A DNA stretch of 64,000 bases from Stenotrophomonas sp. VV52. GTDB taxonomy: Bacteria > Pseudomonadota > Gammaproteobacteria > Xanthomonadales > Xanthomonadaceae. The stretch is taken from the NCBI RefSeq assembly GCF_002893095.1, contig NZ_PKQQ01000002.1, forward strand, positions 186,001 to 250,000, read 5' to 3'. The notes beneath the pieces are model-generated. The model worked only from the letters and a program-made list of their open reading frames with translations, had not been told where the DNA came from and did no database searches. The stretch's first letter is position 1. Each line of letters starts with the position of its first letter. Position numbers and translations under genes: made by a program. This document shows, piece by piece, positions 15,529 through 24,595 of the stretch.

Positions 15529-15828
15529 ATGGCCCGCATCACCGTAGAAGATTGTCTGGAAGTCGTGAACAACCGTTTCGAGCTGGTCATGATGGCGTCC
15601 AAGCGCGCCCGTCAGCTGGCCAACGGCGTCCAGGCCACCCTGGACAACAGCGAAACCGAAGACAAGCCGACCGTGCTGGCGCTGCGCGAAATTGCCGCCC
15701 GCAAGATCGACAACGCGCTGATCGACGAAGTCGAGAAGGCCGAACGCGAGCGCGCCGAGCGTGAAGCACTGGAATGGGCCGCTGCCGAAGTCGTTGCCGA
15801 CGAAGACATGTCCAAGAACGACGACTGA
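15529..15828 (+). CDS. rpoZ: DNA-directed RNA polymerase subunit omega
   Basis: Omega helps fold the beta' subunit and forms part of one (p)ppGpp binding site on RNA polymerase. The 99-residue protein starts [19 protein letters not shown], with the conserved RARQLANG and [15 protein letters not shown] segments, then a charged helical tail rich in Glu. The N-terminal MARxT stretch involved in ppGpp binding is present as MARIT. The ATG at 15529 is chosen for this N-terminus. A strong terminator follows, so rpoZ and spoT may not be fully co-transcribed here. Confidence 0.97.
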   Translation: MARITVEDCLEVVNNRFELVMMASKRARQLANGVQATLDNSETEDKPTVLALREIAARKIDNALIDEVEKAERERAEREALEWAAAEVVADEDMSKNDD

Positions 15829-15846
15829 TCGCGTTCCGCGATCACC

Positions 15847-15894
15847 GTTGAAATGGAAAAGAGCCCGCCTTGCGCGGGCTTTTTTCATTTCAAC
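15847..15894. terminator. Terminator after rpoZ
   Basis: GAGCCCGC-CTTGC-GCGGGC followed by TTTTTT, extended outward by GTTGAAATG and CATTTCAAC, so the whole palindrome spans 48 bp. The A-run on the left makes it potentially bidirectional. It separates rpoZ from spoT. Confidence 0.85.
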
Positions 15895-15903
15895 GTGTGG
15901 GTC

Positions 15904-15924
15904 ACGACCGCTGGTCGTGACACC
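15904..15924 (+). repeat. GTCACGACC hairpin
   Basis: GGTCACGACC-GCT-GGTCGTGAC, a short palindrome resembling SMAG stems but headed by GTGG instead of GTAG, in the rpoZ-spoT spacer. Confidence 0.45.
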
Positions 15925-15977
15925 GATCAAAAAGCAATAGTTTGCCGATATCCCATTGCTGGAATAGTCTTCCAGCC

Positions 15978-18137
15978 ATGAACCCAGGCCCCTCTGCCAA
16001 GGTCGCCACGTCCCCCGGCGCGGCCGTACCCGACTATGTCCTCCAGCTTGAACGCGCAGCGCACTACCTGCCGCCCGAGCAGCTGCCGCTGCTGCGCCGT
16101 GCGTGGGAAGTCGGCGCGTCCGCACATGCCGGGCAGACCCGCAAGTCCGGCGAGCCCTACATCACCCATCCGGTGGCCGTGGCCCAGGTGCTGGCCGAGC
16201 TCGGCCTGGACGTGGAAGCGCTGATCGCCGCGATCCTGCACGACACCATCGAAGACACCCCGCTGACCCGCGAAGAGCTGGCCGCCGAGTTCGGCGAAGC
16301 CGTGGCCGAGCTGGTCGACGGGGTCACCAAGCTGGACAAGCTGAAGTTCCGCGACCGCCAGGAAGCGGCCGCCGAGAGCTTCCGCAAGATGCTGCTGGCG
16401 ATGTCGCGCGACCTGCGCGTGATCATGATCAAGCTCGCCGACCGCCTGCACAACATGCGCACCCTCGGCGCGCAGAGCACCGAAGCGCGCGGCCGCATCG
16501 CCCGCGAAACGCTGGAGATCTACGCCCCGATCGCGCAGCGGCTGGGCATGAGCCTGGTCAAGAGCGAGCTGCAGAACCTCGGCTTCAAGGCGCTCTATCC
16601 GTGGCGCCATGCAATCCTGGAAAAGCACATCCGCAGCCAGCCGGTGGTGCGCCGCGAAGCGATGGCGCAGGTGGAGGTGCAGTTGTCGCAGCGGCTGGCC
16701 AAGGAAGGGCTGGAGCACCGCCTGGTCAGCCGGATCAAGACCCCGTGGAGCATCTACAACAAGATGCGCGACGAGAACAAATCCTTCGACCAGGTCATGG
16801 ACGTGTTCGGCTTCCGCCTGGTCGTGCGCAGCGTGCCCAACGCCTACCACGCCCTCGGCGCGGTGCATGCCACGTTCAAGCCGCTGGACGGGCGCTTCCG
16901 CGACTTCATCGCCATTCCCAAGGCCAACGGCTACCAGTCGCTGCACACGGTGCTGTTCGGGCCCTACGGCTCGCCGATCGAAGTGCAGATCCGCACCGAG
17001 GAAATGGACCTGATCGCCGAACGCGGCGTCGCCGCGCACTGGACCTACAAGTTCGGCGGCGACAGCCCCAACAGCGCGCAGAGCCGTGCCCATGCCTGGA
17101 TCGTGGAACTGATCGACTCGCAGCGCGCCGCCGGTTCGTCGCTGGAGTTCCTCGACAACGTCAAGGTCGACCTGTTCCCGGACGAGGTCTACCTGTTCAC
17201 GCCCAAGGGCAAGATCCTCGCCCTGCCGCGGAATTCCACCGCGCTGGACTTCGCCTATGCGGTGCACACCGACGTCGGCAACATGGCGGTGGCCTCGCGC
17301 GTCGACAAGAAACTGGTGCCGCTGCGCACCAAGCTGGTCAGTGGGCAGACCGTGGAAGTGATCACCGCGCGCTCGGCCACGCCCAAGCCGCAGTGGCTGG
17401 AATTCGTGGTCAGCTCCAAGGCGCGTACCGCGATCCGCCACCAGCTCAAGCAGCTCGAGCACGAAGACGCCGTGCAGCTGGGCCACCGCATGCTGGACCG
17501 CGCGCTCGAAGCGATGGACAGCTCACTGGAGCGGCTGCCCAAGGGCCGCCTGGACGCGTTCCTGGCCGAACACCGCTACCCGCGCCTGGAAGCGCTGCTG
17601 GCCGAAGTGGCACTGGGCAACTGGATGCCCAACCAGGCCGCGCAGGCGCTGATGGCCTATGCCGAACTGCGCGGTGGCGCGCATTCGAAGCACTCGCAGG
17701 AAAAGATCCTGATCAACGGCAGCGAGCGCGGCGTGGTCAGCTTCGCCAACTGCTGCCAGCCGATCCCCGGCGACGACATCATGGGCTACCACACCGCCGG
17801 CAAGGGCATCGTGGTGCACCGCCTGGACTGCCCGAACCTGGCCGAGCTGCGCAAGTCGCCCGAACGCTGGGTGCCGATCGGCTGGGACACCACGGTCTCC
17901 GGCGACTACGACACCGCGCTGGTGGTGGAAGTGGAGAACGGCACCGGCGTGCTGGCGCAGCTCGCCGCGGCGATCGCGCAGAGCCATTCCAACATCGAAC
18001 GGGTGGATTACCTGGATCGCGACTTCAACGCCGCAGTGCTGGCCTTCAACATCCAGGTCCGCGATCGCAATCACCTCGCCGAGGTCATGCGCAGGCTGCG
18101 CCGGCTCTCGGTGGTGCAGTCGGTGCGGCGACAATAA
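15978..18137 (+). CDS. spoT: Bifunctional (p)ppGpp synthetase/hydrolase SpoT
   Basis: SpoT makes and degrades the alarmone (p)ppGpp in response to carbon, fatty-acid and other stresses. The 719-residue protein has an N-terminal HD hydrolase domain with an intact HD at residues 88-89 (AILHDTIEDT) and the upstream THPVAVAQVL histidine. A synthetase domain follows (RIKTPWSIYNKMRD, VFGFRLVV, HTVLFGPYGSPIEVQIRT), then a TGS domain (DEVYLFTPKGKILALP), a Cys/His region with ANCCQPIPGDDIMGYHT, and a C-terminal ACT domain. The intact hydrolase motif marks SpoT rather than RelA. The ATG at 15978 is preferred over an in-frame ATG 36 bp upstream. ridA and recG follow. Confidence 0.96.
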   Translation: MNPGPSAKVATSPGAAVPDYVLQLERAAHYLPPEQLPLLRRAWEVGASAHAGQTRKSGEPYITHPVAVAQVLAELGLDVEALIAAILHDTIEDTPLTREELAAEFGEAVAELVDGVTKLDKLKFRDRQEAAAESFRKMLLAMSRDLRVIMIKLADRLHNMRTLGAQSTEARGRIARETLEIYAPIAQRLGMSLVKSELQNLGFKALYPWRHAILEKHIRSQPVVRREAMAQVEVQLSQRLAKEGLEHRLVSRIKTPWSIYNKMRDENKSFDQVMDVFGFRLVVRSVPNAYHALGAVHATFKPLDGRFRDFIAIPKANGYQSLHTVLFGPYGSPIEVQIRTEEMDLIAERGVAAHWTYKFGGDSPNSAQSRAHAWIVELIDSQRAAGSSLEFLDNVKVDLFPDEVYLFTPKGKILALPRNSTALDFAYAVHTDVGNMAVASRVDKKLVPLRTKLVSGQTVEVITARSATPKPQWLEFVVSSKARTAIRHQLKQLEHEDAVQLGHRMLDRALEAMDSSLERLPKGRLDAFLAEHRYPRLEALLAEVALGNWMPNQAAQALMAYAELRGGAHSKHSQEKILINGSERGVVSFANCCQPIPGDDIMGYHTAGKGIVVHRLDCPNLAELRKSPERWVPIGWDTTVSGDYDTALVVEVENGTGVLAQLAAAIAQSHSNIERVDYLDRDFNAAVLAFNIQVRDRNHLAEVMRRLRRLSVVQSVRRQ

Positions 18138-18143
18138 CGCCGG

Positions 18144-18149
18144 TACAAT
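18144..18149 (+). promoter_or_regulatory. -10 box upstream of ridA
   Basis: TACAAT lies in the 43-bp gap between spoT and ridA. It resembles the -10 boxes of rpoZ and pgk; the -35 is weak and overlaps the end of spoT. Confidence 0.4.
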
Positions 18150-18180
18150 GGGGACTCTGTTTTTCGACCCTGGATTCCCC

Positions 18181-18567
18181 ATGTCCCGTCAGATCATCAA
18201 CACCGAAAAGGCCCCCGCCGCGATCGGTCCGTACTCGCAGGCCGTGCGCGCCGGCAACACCGTGTATTTCTCCGGCCAGATCCCGCTTGACCCCGCCACC
18301 GGCGACATCGTCGGCGCCGGGGACGTCGAAGCGCAGGCCCGCCGCGCGTTCGACAACCTCAAGGCCGTGGCCGAAGCCGCCGGCGGCTCGCTCGACCAGG
18401 TGGTCCGCCTGGGCCTGTACCTGACCGACCTGGCCGAATTCGCCAAGGTCAACGCGGTCATGCAGGACTACTTCCAGGCGCCGTTCCCGGCCCGCTCCAC
18501 CATCGAAGTGTCCGGCCTGCCCAAGGGTGCGAACTTCGAGGTCGACGCGGTCATGGTCATCGCCTGA
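18181..18567 (+). CDS. ridA: RidA family reactive imine/enamine deaminase
   Basis: RidA hydrolyses 2-aminoacrylate and related enamines and so protects PLP enzymes from damage. The 128-residue protein matches the YjgF/YER057c/UK114 family: TEKAPAAIGPYSQAVRAGNTVYFSGQIPLDP near the N-terminus, QARRAFDNLKAVAEAAGGSLD in the middle, and PARSTIEVSGLPKGANFEVDAVMV at the C-terminus with the catalytic-type Arg in PARST. The ATG at 18181 gives the standard start. It lies between spoT and recG, the slot held by trmH in E. coli. The recG GTG start is 8 bp after its stop, so the two are probably co-transcribed. Confidence 0.95.
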   Translation: MSRQIINTEKAPAAIGPYSQAVRAGNTVYFSGQIPLDPATGDIVGAGDVEAQARRAFDNLKAVAEAAGGSLDQVVRLGLYLTDLAEFAKVNAVMQDYFQAPFPARSTIEVSGLPKGANFEVDAVMVIA

Positions 18568-18575
18568 CACGCCAC

Positions 18576-20687
18576 GTGGCACGCAGGTCGGTGGTCACCC
18601 CGGCGCTGGCGCCGTCCGGCGACACCGCGCTGGCGGTGCTCGCTGGCGTGGGCCCGGCCGTGGCCGCCAAACTGGCGGCACGCGGCCTGGCCTCGCTGCA
18701 GGACCTGTGGCTGCACCTGCCGCTGCGCTATGAAGACCGCACCGCGCTGACCCGCATCCAGGACCTGCGCAACGGCGTGCCGGCGCAGGTCGAAGCGCGC
18801 GTGGTCGCGGTCGACCGCGGCATGCGCTTCCGGCCCACGCTCAAGGTCGCGGTGGAAGACGAAGGGCAGGGCACCCTGGTGCTGCGCTTCTTCCACTTCC
18901 GCCAGCAGCAGGTCGCGCAGTTCGCGGTCGGCACCCGGCTGCGCTGCTTCGGCACGCCCAAGCCGGGCCAGCTGGGCCTGGAAATCGTCCACCCCAGCTA
19001 CCAGATCCTCGGCCGCAACGACGACCCCGCGCTGGGCGACAGCCTGGACCCGGTGTATCCCACCGTGGAAGGCATGGGTCCGGCCACCCTGCGCCGGCTG
19101 ATCGGCCAGGCCCTGGACCGGTTGCCCGAAGAGTCCACGCTGGAACTGCTGCCGCCCGGTTGGCTCGACGGCCTCGCGCTGCCCTCGCTGCGCAGCGCGT
19201 TGCTCACCGTGCACCGGCCACCGCCGGACGCCAACCTGGCCGCACTCGCGGCCGGCACCCATCCCGCACAGCGTCGGCTGGCGCTGGAAGAACTGCTCGC
19301 CCATCACCTCAGCCTGCGTCGCCAGCGCATCGCACTGCAGGCGCATCACGCGCCGCCGCTGGCCGGGCCCGGGCGGCTGTGCAAGGCCCTGCTCAAGCAG
19401 TTGCCGTTCGCGCTCACCGGCGCGCAGAAGCGCGTGTTCGGCGAAATCCGCGACGACCTCGCCAAGCCGCGCCCGATGCTGCGGCTGGTGCAGGGCGATG
19501 TGGGCTCGGGCAAGACCGTGGTCGCCGCGCTGGCAGCGATGCTGGCGGTGGAGCAGGGCAAGCAGGTCGCGCTGGCCGCGCCGACCGAACTGCTCGCCGA
19601 GCAGCACCTCACCAACCTGCGCGGCTGGCTGGAACCGCTCGGCGTGCAGGTGGCGTGGCTGGCCGGCAAGGTCACCGGCAAGGCGCGCAGCAAGGTGCTG
19701 GAGCAGGTCGCCAACGGGCAGGCCCAGGTGGTGGTCGGCACCCACGCGCTGATGCAGGACGCGGTGGTGTTCCATGACCTGGCGCTGGCCATCGTCGACG
19801 AGCAGCACCGCTTCGGCGTGCACCAGCGCCTGGCGCTGCGCGACAAGGGCGCGGGCGGGCGCAGCGTGCCGCACCAGCTGGTGATGACCGCCACCCCGAT
19901 TCCACGCACCCTGGCGATGTCCGAGTACGCCGACCTGGACGTATCGGCGATCGACGAACTGCCGCCCGGTCGCACCCCGGTGCAGACCGTGGCGCTCAAC
20001 AACGACCGCCGCCCGGAACTGATCGAGCGCATCGCGCTGGCCTGCCGCGAAGGCCGGCAGGTGTACTGGGTGTGCACCCTGATCGAAGAGAACGACGAAC
20101 TCGACGCCACCCCGGCCCAGGCCACTTACGAATCGCTGCAGGCGCTGTTGCCCGGCGTGCGGGTGGGGCTGGTGCACGGGCGGCTGAAAGCCAGCGAGAA
20201 ACTGGCCACCATGGTCGCGTTCAAGGCCGGCCAGATCGACCTGCTGGTGGCCACCACGGTCATTGAAGTGGGGGTGGACGTGCCCAACGCCTCGCTGATG
20301 GTCATTGAAAATGCCGAGCGGCTCGGCCTGGCCCAGCTGCACCAGCTGCGTGGCCGGGTCGGGCGCGGCTCGGCGGTATCGCGCTGCGTGCTGCTGTACC
20401 AGGCACGCCTGTCGGCGATGGCGCGCGAGCGGCTGGAAACCATGCGGCAGACCAACGACGGCTTCGTCATCGCCGAAAAGGACCTGGAACTGCGCGGCCC
20501 CGGCGAACTGCTCGGCACCCGCCAGACCGGCCTGGCCGGCTTCCGCATGGTCGACCTGGCCCGCGACGCCGACCTGCTGCCGGACGTGCATGCGCTGGCC
20601 GAGCGGTTGCTGGGTGAGAAGCCGGACGTGGCTGACAGGGTGGTGGATAGATGGATTGGCAGCGCGGTCAGATACGCGTCGGCGTAG
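18576..20687 (+). CDS. recG: ATP-dependent DNA helicase RecG
   Basis: RecG remodels stalled replication forks and branched recombination intermediates. The 703-residue protein has an N-terminal wedge/OB domain (LAGVGPAVAAKLAARGL, then LWLHLPLRYEDRT) and superfamily 2 helicase domains with Walker A GDVGSGKT (residues 307-314), the DEQHRFGV Walker B box, TATPIPRTLAM, and the motif V-VI region ATTVIEVGVDVPNASLMVIENAERLGLAQLHQLRGRVGRG (in parts). The C-terminal TRG-like element is present. Start is a GTG at 18576, 8 bp after ridA, with no strong Shine-Dalgarno. A long inverted repeat follows the stop. Confidence 0.97.
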   Translation: MARRSVVTPALAPSGDTALAVLAGVGPAVAAKLAARGLASLQDLWLHLPLRYEDRTALTRIQDLRNGVPAQVEARVVAVDRGMRFRPTLKVAVEDEGQGTLVLRFFHFRQQQVAQFAVGTRLRCFGTPKPGQLGLEIVHPSYQILGRNDDPALGDSLDPVYPTVEGMGPATLRRLIGQALDRLPEESTLELLPPGWLDGLALPSLRSALLTVHRPPPDANLAALAAGTHPAQRRLALEELLAHHLSLRRQRIALQAHHAPPLAGPGRLCKALLKQLPFALTGAQKRVFGEIRDDLAKPRPMLRLVQGDVGSGKTVVAALAAMLAVEQGKQVALAAPTELLAEQHLTNLRGWLEPLGVQVAWLAGKVTGKARSKVLEQVANGQAQVVVGTHALMQDAVVFHDLALAIVDEQHRFGVHQRLALRDKGAGGRSVPHQLVMTATPIPRTLAMSEYADLDVSAIDELPPGRTPVQTVALNNDRRPELIERIALACREGRQVYWVCTLIEENDELDATPAQATYESLQALLPGVRVGLVHGRLKASEKLATMVAFKAGQIDLLVATTVIEVGVDVPNASLMVIENAERLGLAQLHQLRGRVGRGSAVSRCVLLYQARLSAMARERLETMRQTNDGFVIAEKDLELRGPGELLGTRQTGLAGFRMVDLARDADLLPDVHALAERLLGEKPDVADRVVDRWIGSAVRYASA

Positions 20688-20691
20688 TCAG

Positions 20692-20811
20692 GCACCGCCT
20701 GGGCCGGCCAGCGGCCGGCGCTACCGAGGTTGCCTGTGGCCCGGGTACCGCCGGCCCAACCGGCGTCACCAGGGCCCGGTAGCGCCGGCCGTTGGCCGGC
20801 CCAGGCGGTGC
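20692..20811. repeat. Long inverted repeat after recG (paired SMAG-like arms)
   Basis: Two 35-bp arms (20692-20726 and 20777-20811) are reverse complements with a single mismatch. Each contains a SMAG-like GCCGGCC core ending in GCTACCG. The 50-bp spacer itself holds GGCCCGGG/GGGCCCGG and GCCGG/CCGGC pairs. The transcript could fold into one long rod, probably a 3' end for recG. Confidence 0.75.
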
Positions 20812-20879
20812 TTCACCATGCCTTGTATTTGTCGTGCCGGGGTGCGACAGTCCCTTGCCGCTAATTCAAGACGGCACGC

Positions 20880-21818
20880 ATGTCCAAGAAGATTCCGCTG
20901 TTGATCGACACCGATCCGGGTGTCGATGACGCCCTGGCCCTGTTGATGGCCTTTGCCGACGAACGCCACGACGTGGTCGGCCTCACCGTTGCCGCCGGCA
21001 ATGTCGGCCTGGACCACACCGTCCGCAATGCGTTGAAGCTGTGCGAAGTCGCCGGCCGCGAAGACGTGCCGGTGTTCGCCGGTACCCCCGAACCGCTGGT
21101 GCACCCGTCCGTCGACGCCGCCCACGTGCATGGCGCCGACGGCTTCGGCGACGTCAACCTGCCTGCCGCGCAGCGCCAGGCCGAAGCCGAACATGCCGCG
21201 CTGGCCATCCTGCGCCTGTCCCACCAGTACGCCGGCGAGCTGTTCCTGGTCGCGCTGGGTCCGCTGACCAACCTGGCCCTGGCGCTGAAGCTGGACCCGA
21301 CCCTGCCGCAGCGCGTGAAGCGCTTCCTGGTGATGGGCGGGGCGGTCACCTGCCACGGCAACATCACCCCGGCCGCCGAGTTCAACATCGCCTTCGATCC
21401 GGAAGCGGCGCACGTGGTGTTCACCGGCTTCCCGCACATCGAGGTCGCCGACTGGGAAGCCACGGTGGCCCACGGCCTGCTGCACAAGGATGTCGAAGGC
21501 TGGCTGGCCGCGGACAGCGACAAGGCCCGCTTCTATGAGCTGATCTCGCGCCAGACCCGGCTCTGGTCGGAAGACAGCCGCGGCGACCGCTGGTTTGCCG
21601 CCGATGCGCTGGCCATGGCCTGGGCGCTGCAGCCCGAGGGCGCGCTGCGGGTCGAGTCCCGGCCGCTGAATGTCGAGCTGGCCCCGGGCCATGCCCGCGG
21701 TGCTACCATTGTCGACTGGAACCGCCAGACCGGGCAGCCGGACAACACCCAGCTGCTGATGGCCTACGACCAGGGCCGCTTTGAAGCCCAGGTCCGTAGC
21801 GCGCTCGGGGTCCAGTAA
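20880..21818 (+). CDS. Inosine-uridine-type nucleoside hydrolase
   Basis: A calcium-dependent hydrolase that splits ribonucleosides into base and ribose for salvage. The 312-residue protein carries the family signature DTDPGVDDALAL (residues 10-21; Asp10, Asp12, Asp16 and Asp17 include calcium ligands), the VALGPLTNLALALKLDP motif, a VMGGAV segment followed by AEFNIAFDPEAAHVV, and RWFAADALAMAWAL, which supplies the last Asp ligand. Substrate preference among pyrimidine, purine or inosine-type cannot be fixed by eye, so no symbol is given. It stands alone between the recG repeat and the rpmE2 promoter. Confidence 0.93.
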   Translation: MSKKIPLLIDTDPGVDDALALLMAFADERHDVVGLTVAAGNVGLDHTVRNALKLCEVAGREDVPVFAGTPEPLVHPSVDAAHVHGADGFGDVNLPAAQRQAEAEHAALAILRLSHQYAGELFLVALGPLTNLALALKLDPTLPQRVKRFLVMGGAVTCHGNITPAAEFNIAFDPEAAHVVFTGFPHIEVADWEATVAHGLLHKDVEGWLAADSDKARFYELISRQTRLWSEDSRGDRWFAADALAMAWALQPEGALRVESRPLNVELAPGHARGATIVDWNRQTGQPDNTQLLMAYDQGRFEAQVRSALGVQ

Positions 21819-21859
21819 GGCCGCCACGGCGGGCCTGTTCATGTAGCGCGGGTCCCGGC

Positions 21860-21888
21860 TTGCCCTTGGGGGTCGCCGGGACTATAAT
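21860..21888 (+). promoter_or_regulatory. Predicted rpmE2 promoter
   Basis: TTGCCC (21860-21865) and a consensus TATAAT (21883-21888) with an ideal 17-bp spacer, 42 bp before the ATG. This is one of the best sigma-70 promoters in the window. Confidence 0.75.
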
Positions 21889-21930
21889 GTCGCGCTTACG
21901 TTTTTCTTTTCCAAATTTTACGGTGTGTCC

Positions 21931-22182
21931 ATGAAGGCCGATATCCATCCGAACTACCGTGACGTCGTCTTCCAGGACGTCACCTCTGACTTCAAGATCC
22001 TGTCGCGTTCGACCATTGCGACCAAGGAAACCACGACCTGGACCGACGGTAACGAATACCCGCTGGTCAAGATCGAAATCTCCTCGGCCTCGCACCCGTT
22101 CTACACGGGTCAGCACAAGGTGATCGACACCAGCGGCCGTATCGACAAGTTCAAGCGTCGTTTCGGCAAGACCGCCGCCTGA
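21931..22182 (+). CDS. rpmE2: 50S ribosomal protein L31 type B
   Basis: L31 bridges the large and small ribosomal subunits. The 83-residue protein ([17 protein letters not shown] to [12 protein letters not shown]) is the type B, zinc-free form: it contains no cysteine at all, whereas the type A form carries a CxxC zinc site. In many bacteria this form is a Zur-repressed stand-in used in zinc shortage. Here it has a near-consensus promoter, and I see no obvious Zur palindrome over it, so it may be the normal L31. ATG 21931 is chosen over an upstream in-frame GTG at 21925. A strong terminator follows. Confidence 0.96.
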   Translation: MKADIHPNYRDVVFQDVTSDFKILSRSTIATKETTTWTDGNEYPLVKIEISSASHPFYTGQHKVIDTSGRIDKFKRRFGKTAA

Positions 22183-22203
22183 GCTGTCACGCTGCTGCAT
22201 GAA

Positions 22204-22238
22204 AACAACGGTCGCCCAGGCGGCCGTTGTTTTTTTTG
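22204..22238 (+). terminator. Terminator after rpmE2
   Basis: AACAACGGTCGCC-CA-GGCGGCCGTTGTT, 13 bp with one G-T wobble, then a run of T. A strong intrinsic terminator. Confidence 0.9.
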
Positions 22239-22500
22239 CCTGCCTGAACCCTGCTGCCGGATGAACGGTGGTTCATAAATTGCGCCGGTCGCAGGAACGC
22301 AGTGTCTATTCCGGCCCCGTTTTGCCCCGCCAGCGCTTGCGCGCACAGGGCGTGGCGCCTGTTCGTCTACGACTTCCGTCCTAGGGCGTGGCAAATGTTG
22401 CTGTGCGATAATGACGTGATCCACAGCACAGGTTGTGGACTTCATTCACGTGCCCGCCCCACGCGCTTGGGTGGGCGCCTTCCCCTGAGGAGCGCACACA
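22239..22500 (+). promoter_or_regulatory. gltA upstream region
   Basis: About 260 bp without a gene. It contains a GATAAT -10-like box (22407-22412), immediately followed by an inverted repeat TCCACA-N8-TGTGGA (22420-22439) that would sit at the transcription start, and a GAGGAG ribosome-binding site (22487-22492) 8 bases before the GTG start of gltA. No -35 is clear. I see nothing else in the first 160 bp. Confidence 0.5.
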
Positions 22501-23778
<1,278 letters not shown>

Positions 23779-23800
23779 TCCAGCGCTGGTTGCGTCAAAA

Positions 23801-23830
23801 AAACACCTCCGAAAGGAGGTGTTTTTTTTT
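23801..23830 (+). terminator. Terminator after gltA
   Basis: AAACACCTCC-GAAA-GGAGGTGTTT followed by T. A 10-bp perfect stem with a GAAA tetraloop; the preceding A-run makes it usable from both sides. Confidence 0.92.
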
Positions 23831-24034
23831 GTCCTTGCAGCAAGCGACAGGCAGCGACGTGATTGACTGAAAACTGCTCGGAACGCTTGAAATGCAGCGG
23901 TATCGCGCGCGCTGTCGCAGATCGAGCAGCGCTGCGCCGGCTTTAAGAATGCTTGCGTGTGGACACCGCAGCGCACTGCCTACCTTGGTCGACAACCTCA
24001 TGCGAGGTGCACATCCATCAAGGGAGAGAACCTC

Positions 24035-24547
24035 ATGTACCGCACTCTGAAACAGGCCGCGCTGGGCCTGGCGCTGTCTACCGCCGCACTGTCCGTCCAC
24101 GCCGCCGAAGCGCACATCACCGTCTGGGCCAACGTCGACCCGACCCTGTCGCTGCTCAAGGCCGATGGCAGCGTGCTGCCCGACGCCGTGCAGATGCCCT
24201 ATCGCGCAGGGCAGGGGCTGGGCAGCTGGAGCGAACGGGTGCGCGTGTTCTCCAACGACACCAGTCTGGATGTCGACGTGCGCCTGGCCGAGCCGGCCGT
24301 GCTGATGCCCAAGGTGACCGCCGCCGGTGCCACCGACATCCCGCTGGCGGTCAGCCTCAATGGTCGCGAACTGGGCGTTGCGCCCATCGCCTTCACTGCC
24401 GACCAGCTGTTCCTCGGCGCCATTCCCGGTGCCTCCATCGAAATGCCGCTGACCATCGCCCAGGCCACGCCGGGTCCGATCGCCGCGGCCGGCCTGTATG
24501 ACGGCCCGGTCAGCCTGGTACTGGCGCAGAGGGCCAGCGGCCTCTGA
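24035..24547 (+). CDS. CS1/CFA-I-type major fimbrial subunit
   Basis: The 170-residue product is a secreted pilin of the alternate chaperone-usher (alpha) class. It has a signal peptide with predicted cleavage after VHA (residue 23), and the mature start AEAHITVWANVDPTLSLLKADG closely follows the class pattern ITVTASVDPTIDLLQADG. It ends with GLYDGPVSLVLAQ, again class-typical, and has no cysteines in the mature part. It should polymerise into the pilus shaft through donor-strand complementation of its N-terminal strand. AGGGAGAG (24021-24028) is a good Shine-Dalgarno for ATG 24035; a longer frame upstream lacks one. It is the first gene of a five-gene run with usher, tip subunit, chaperone and an autotransporter. 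Confidence 0.93.
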   Translation: MYRTLKQAALGLALSTAALSVHAAEAHITVWANVDPTLSLLKADGSVLPDAVQMPYRAGQGLGSWSERVRVFSNDTSLDVDVRLAEPAVLMPKVTAAGATDIPLAVSLNGRELGVAPIAFTADQLFLGAIPGASIEMPLTIAQATPGPIAAAGLYDGPVSLVLAQRASGL

Positions 24548-24595
24548 CCTGCATGCCGGCACCGCGCCCGCGCGGTCGGTGCCGGCGCTTCCGCC

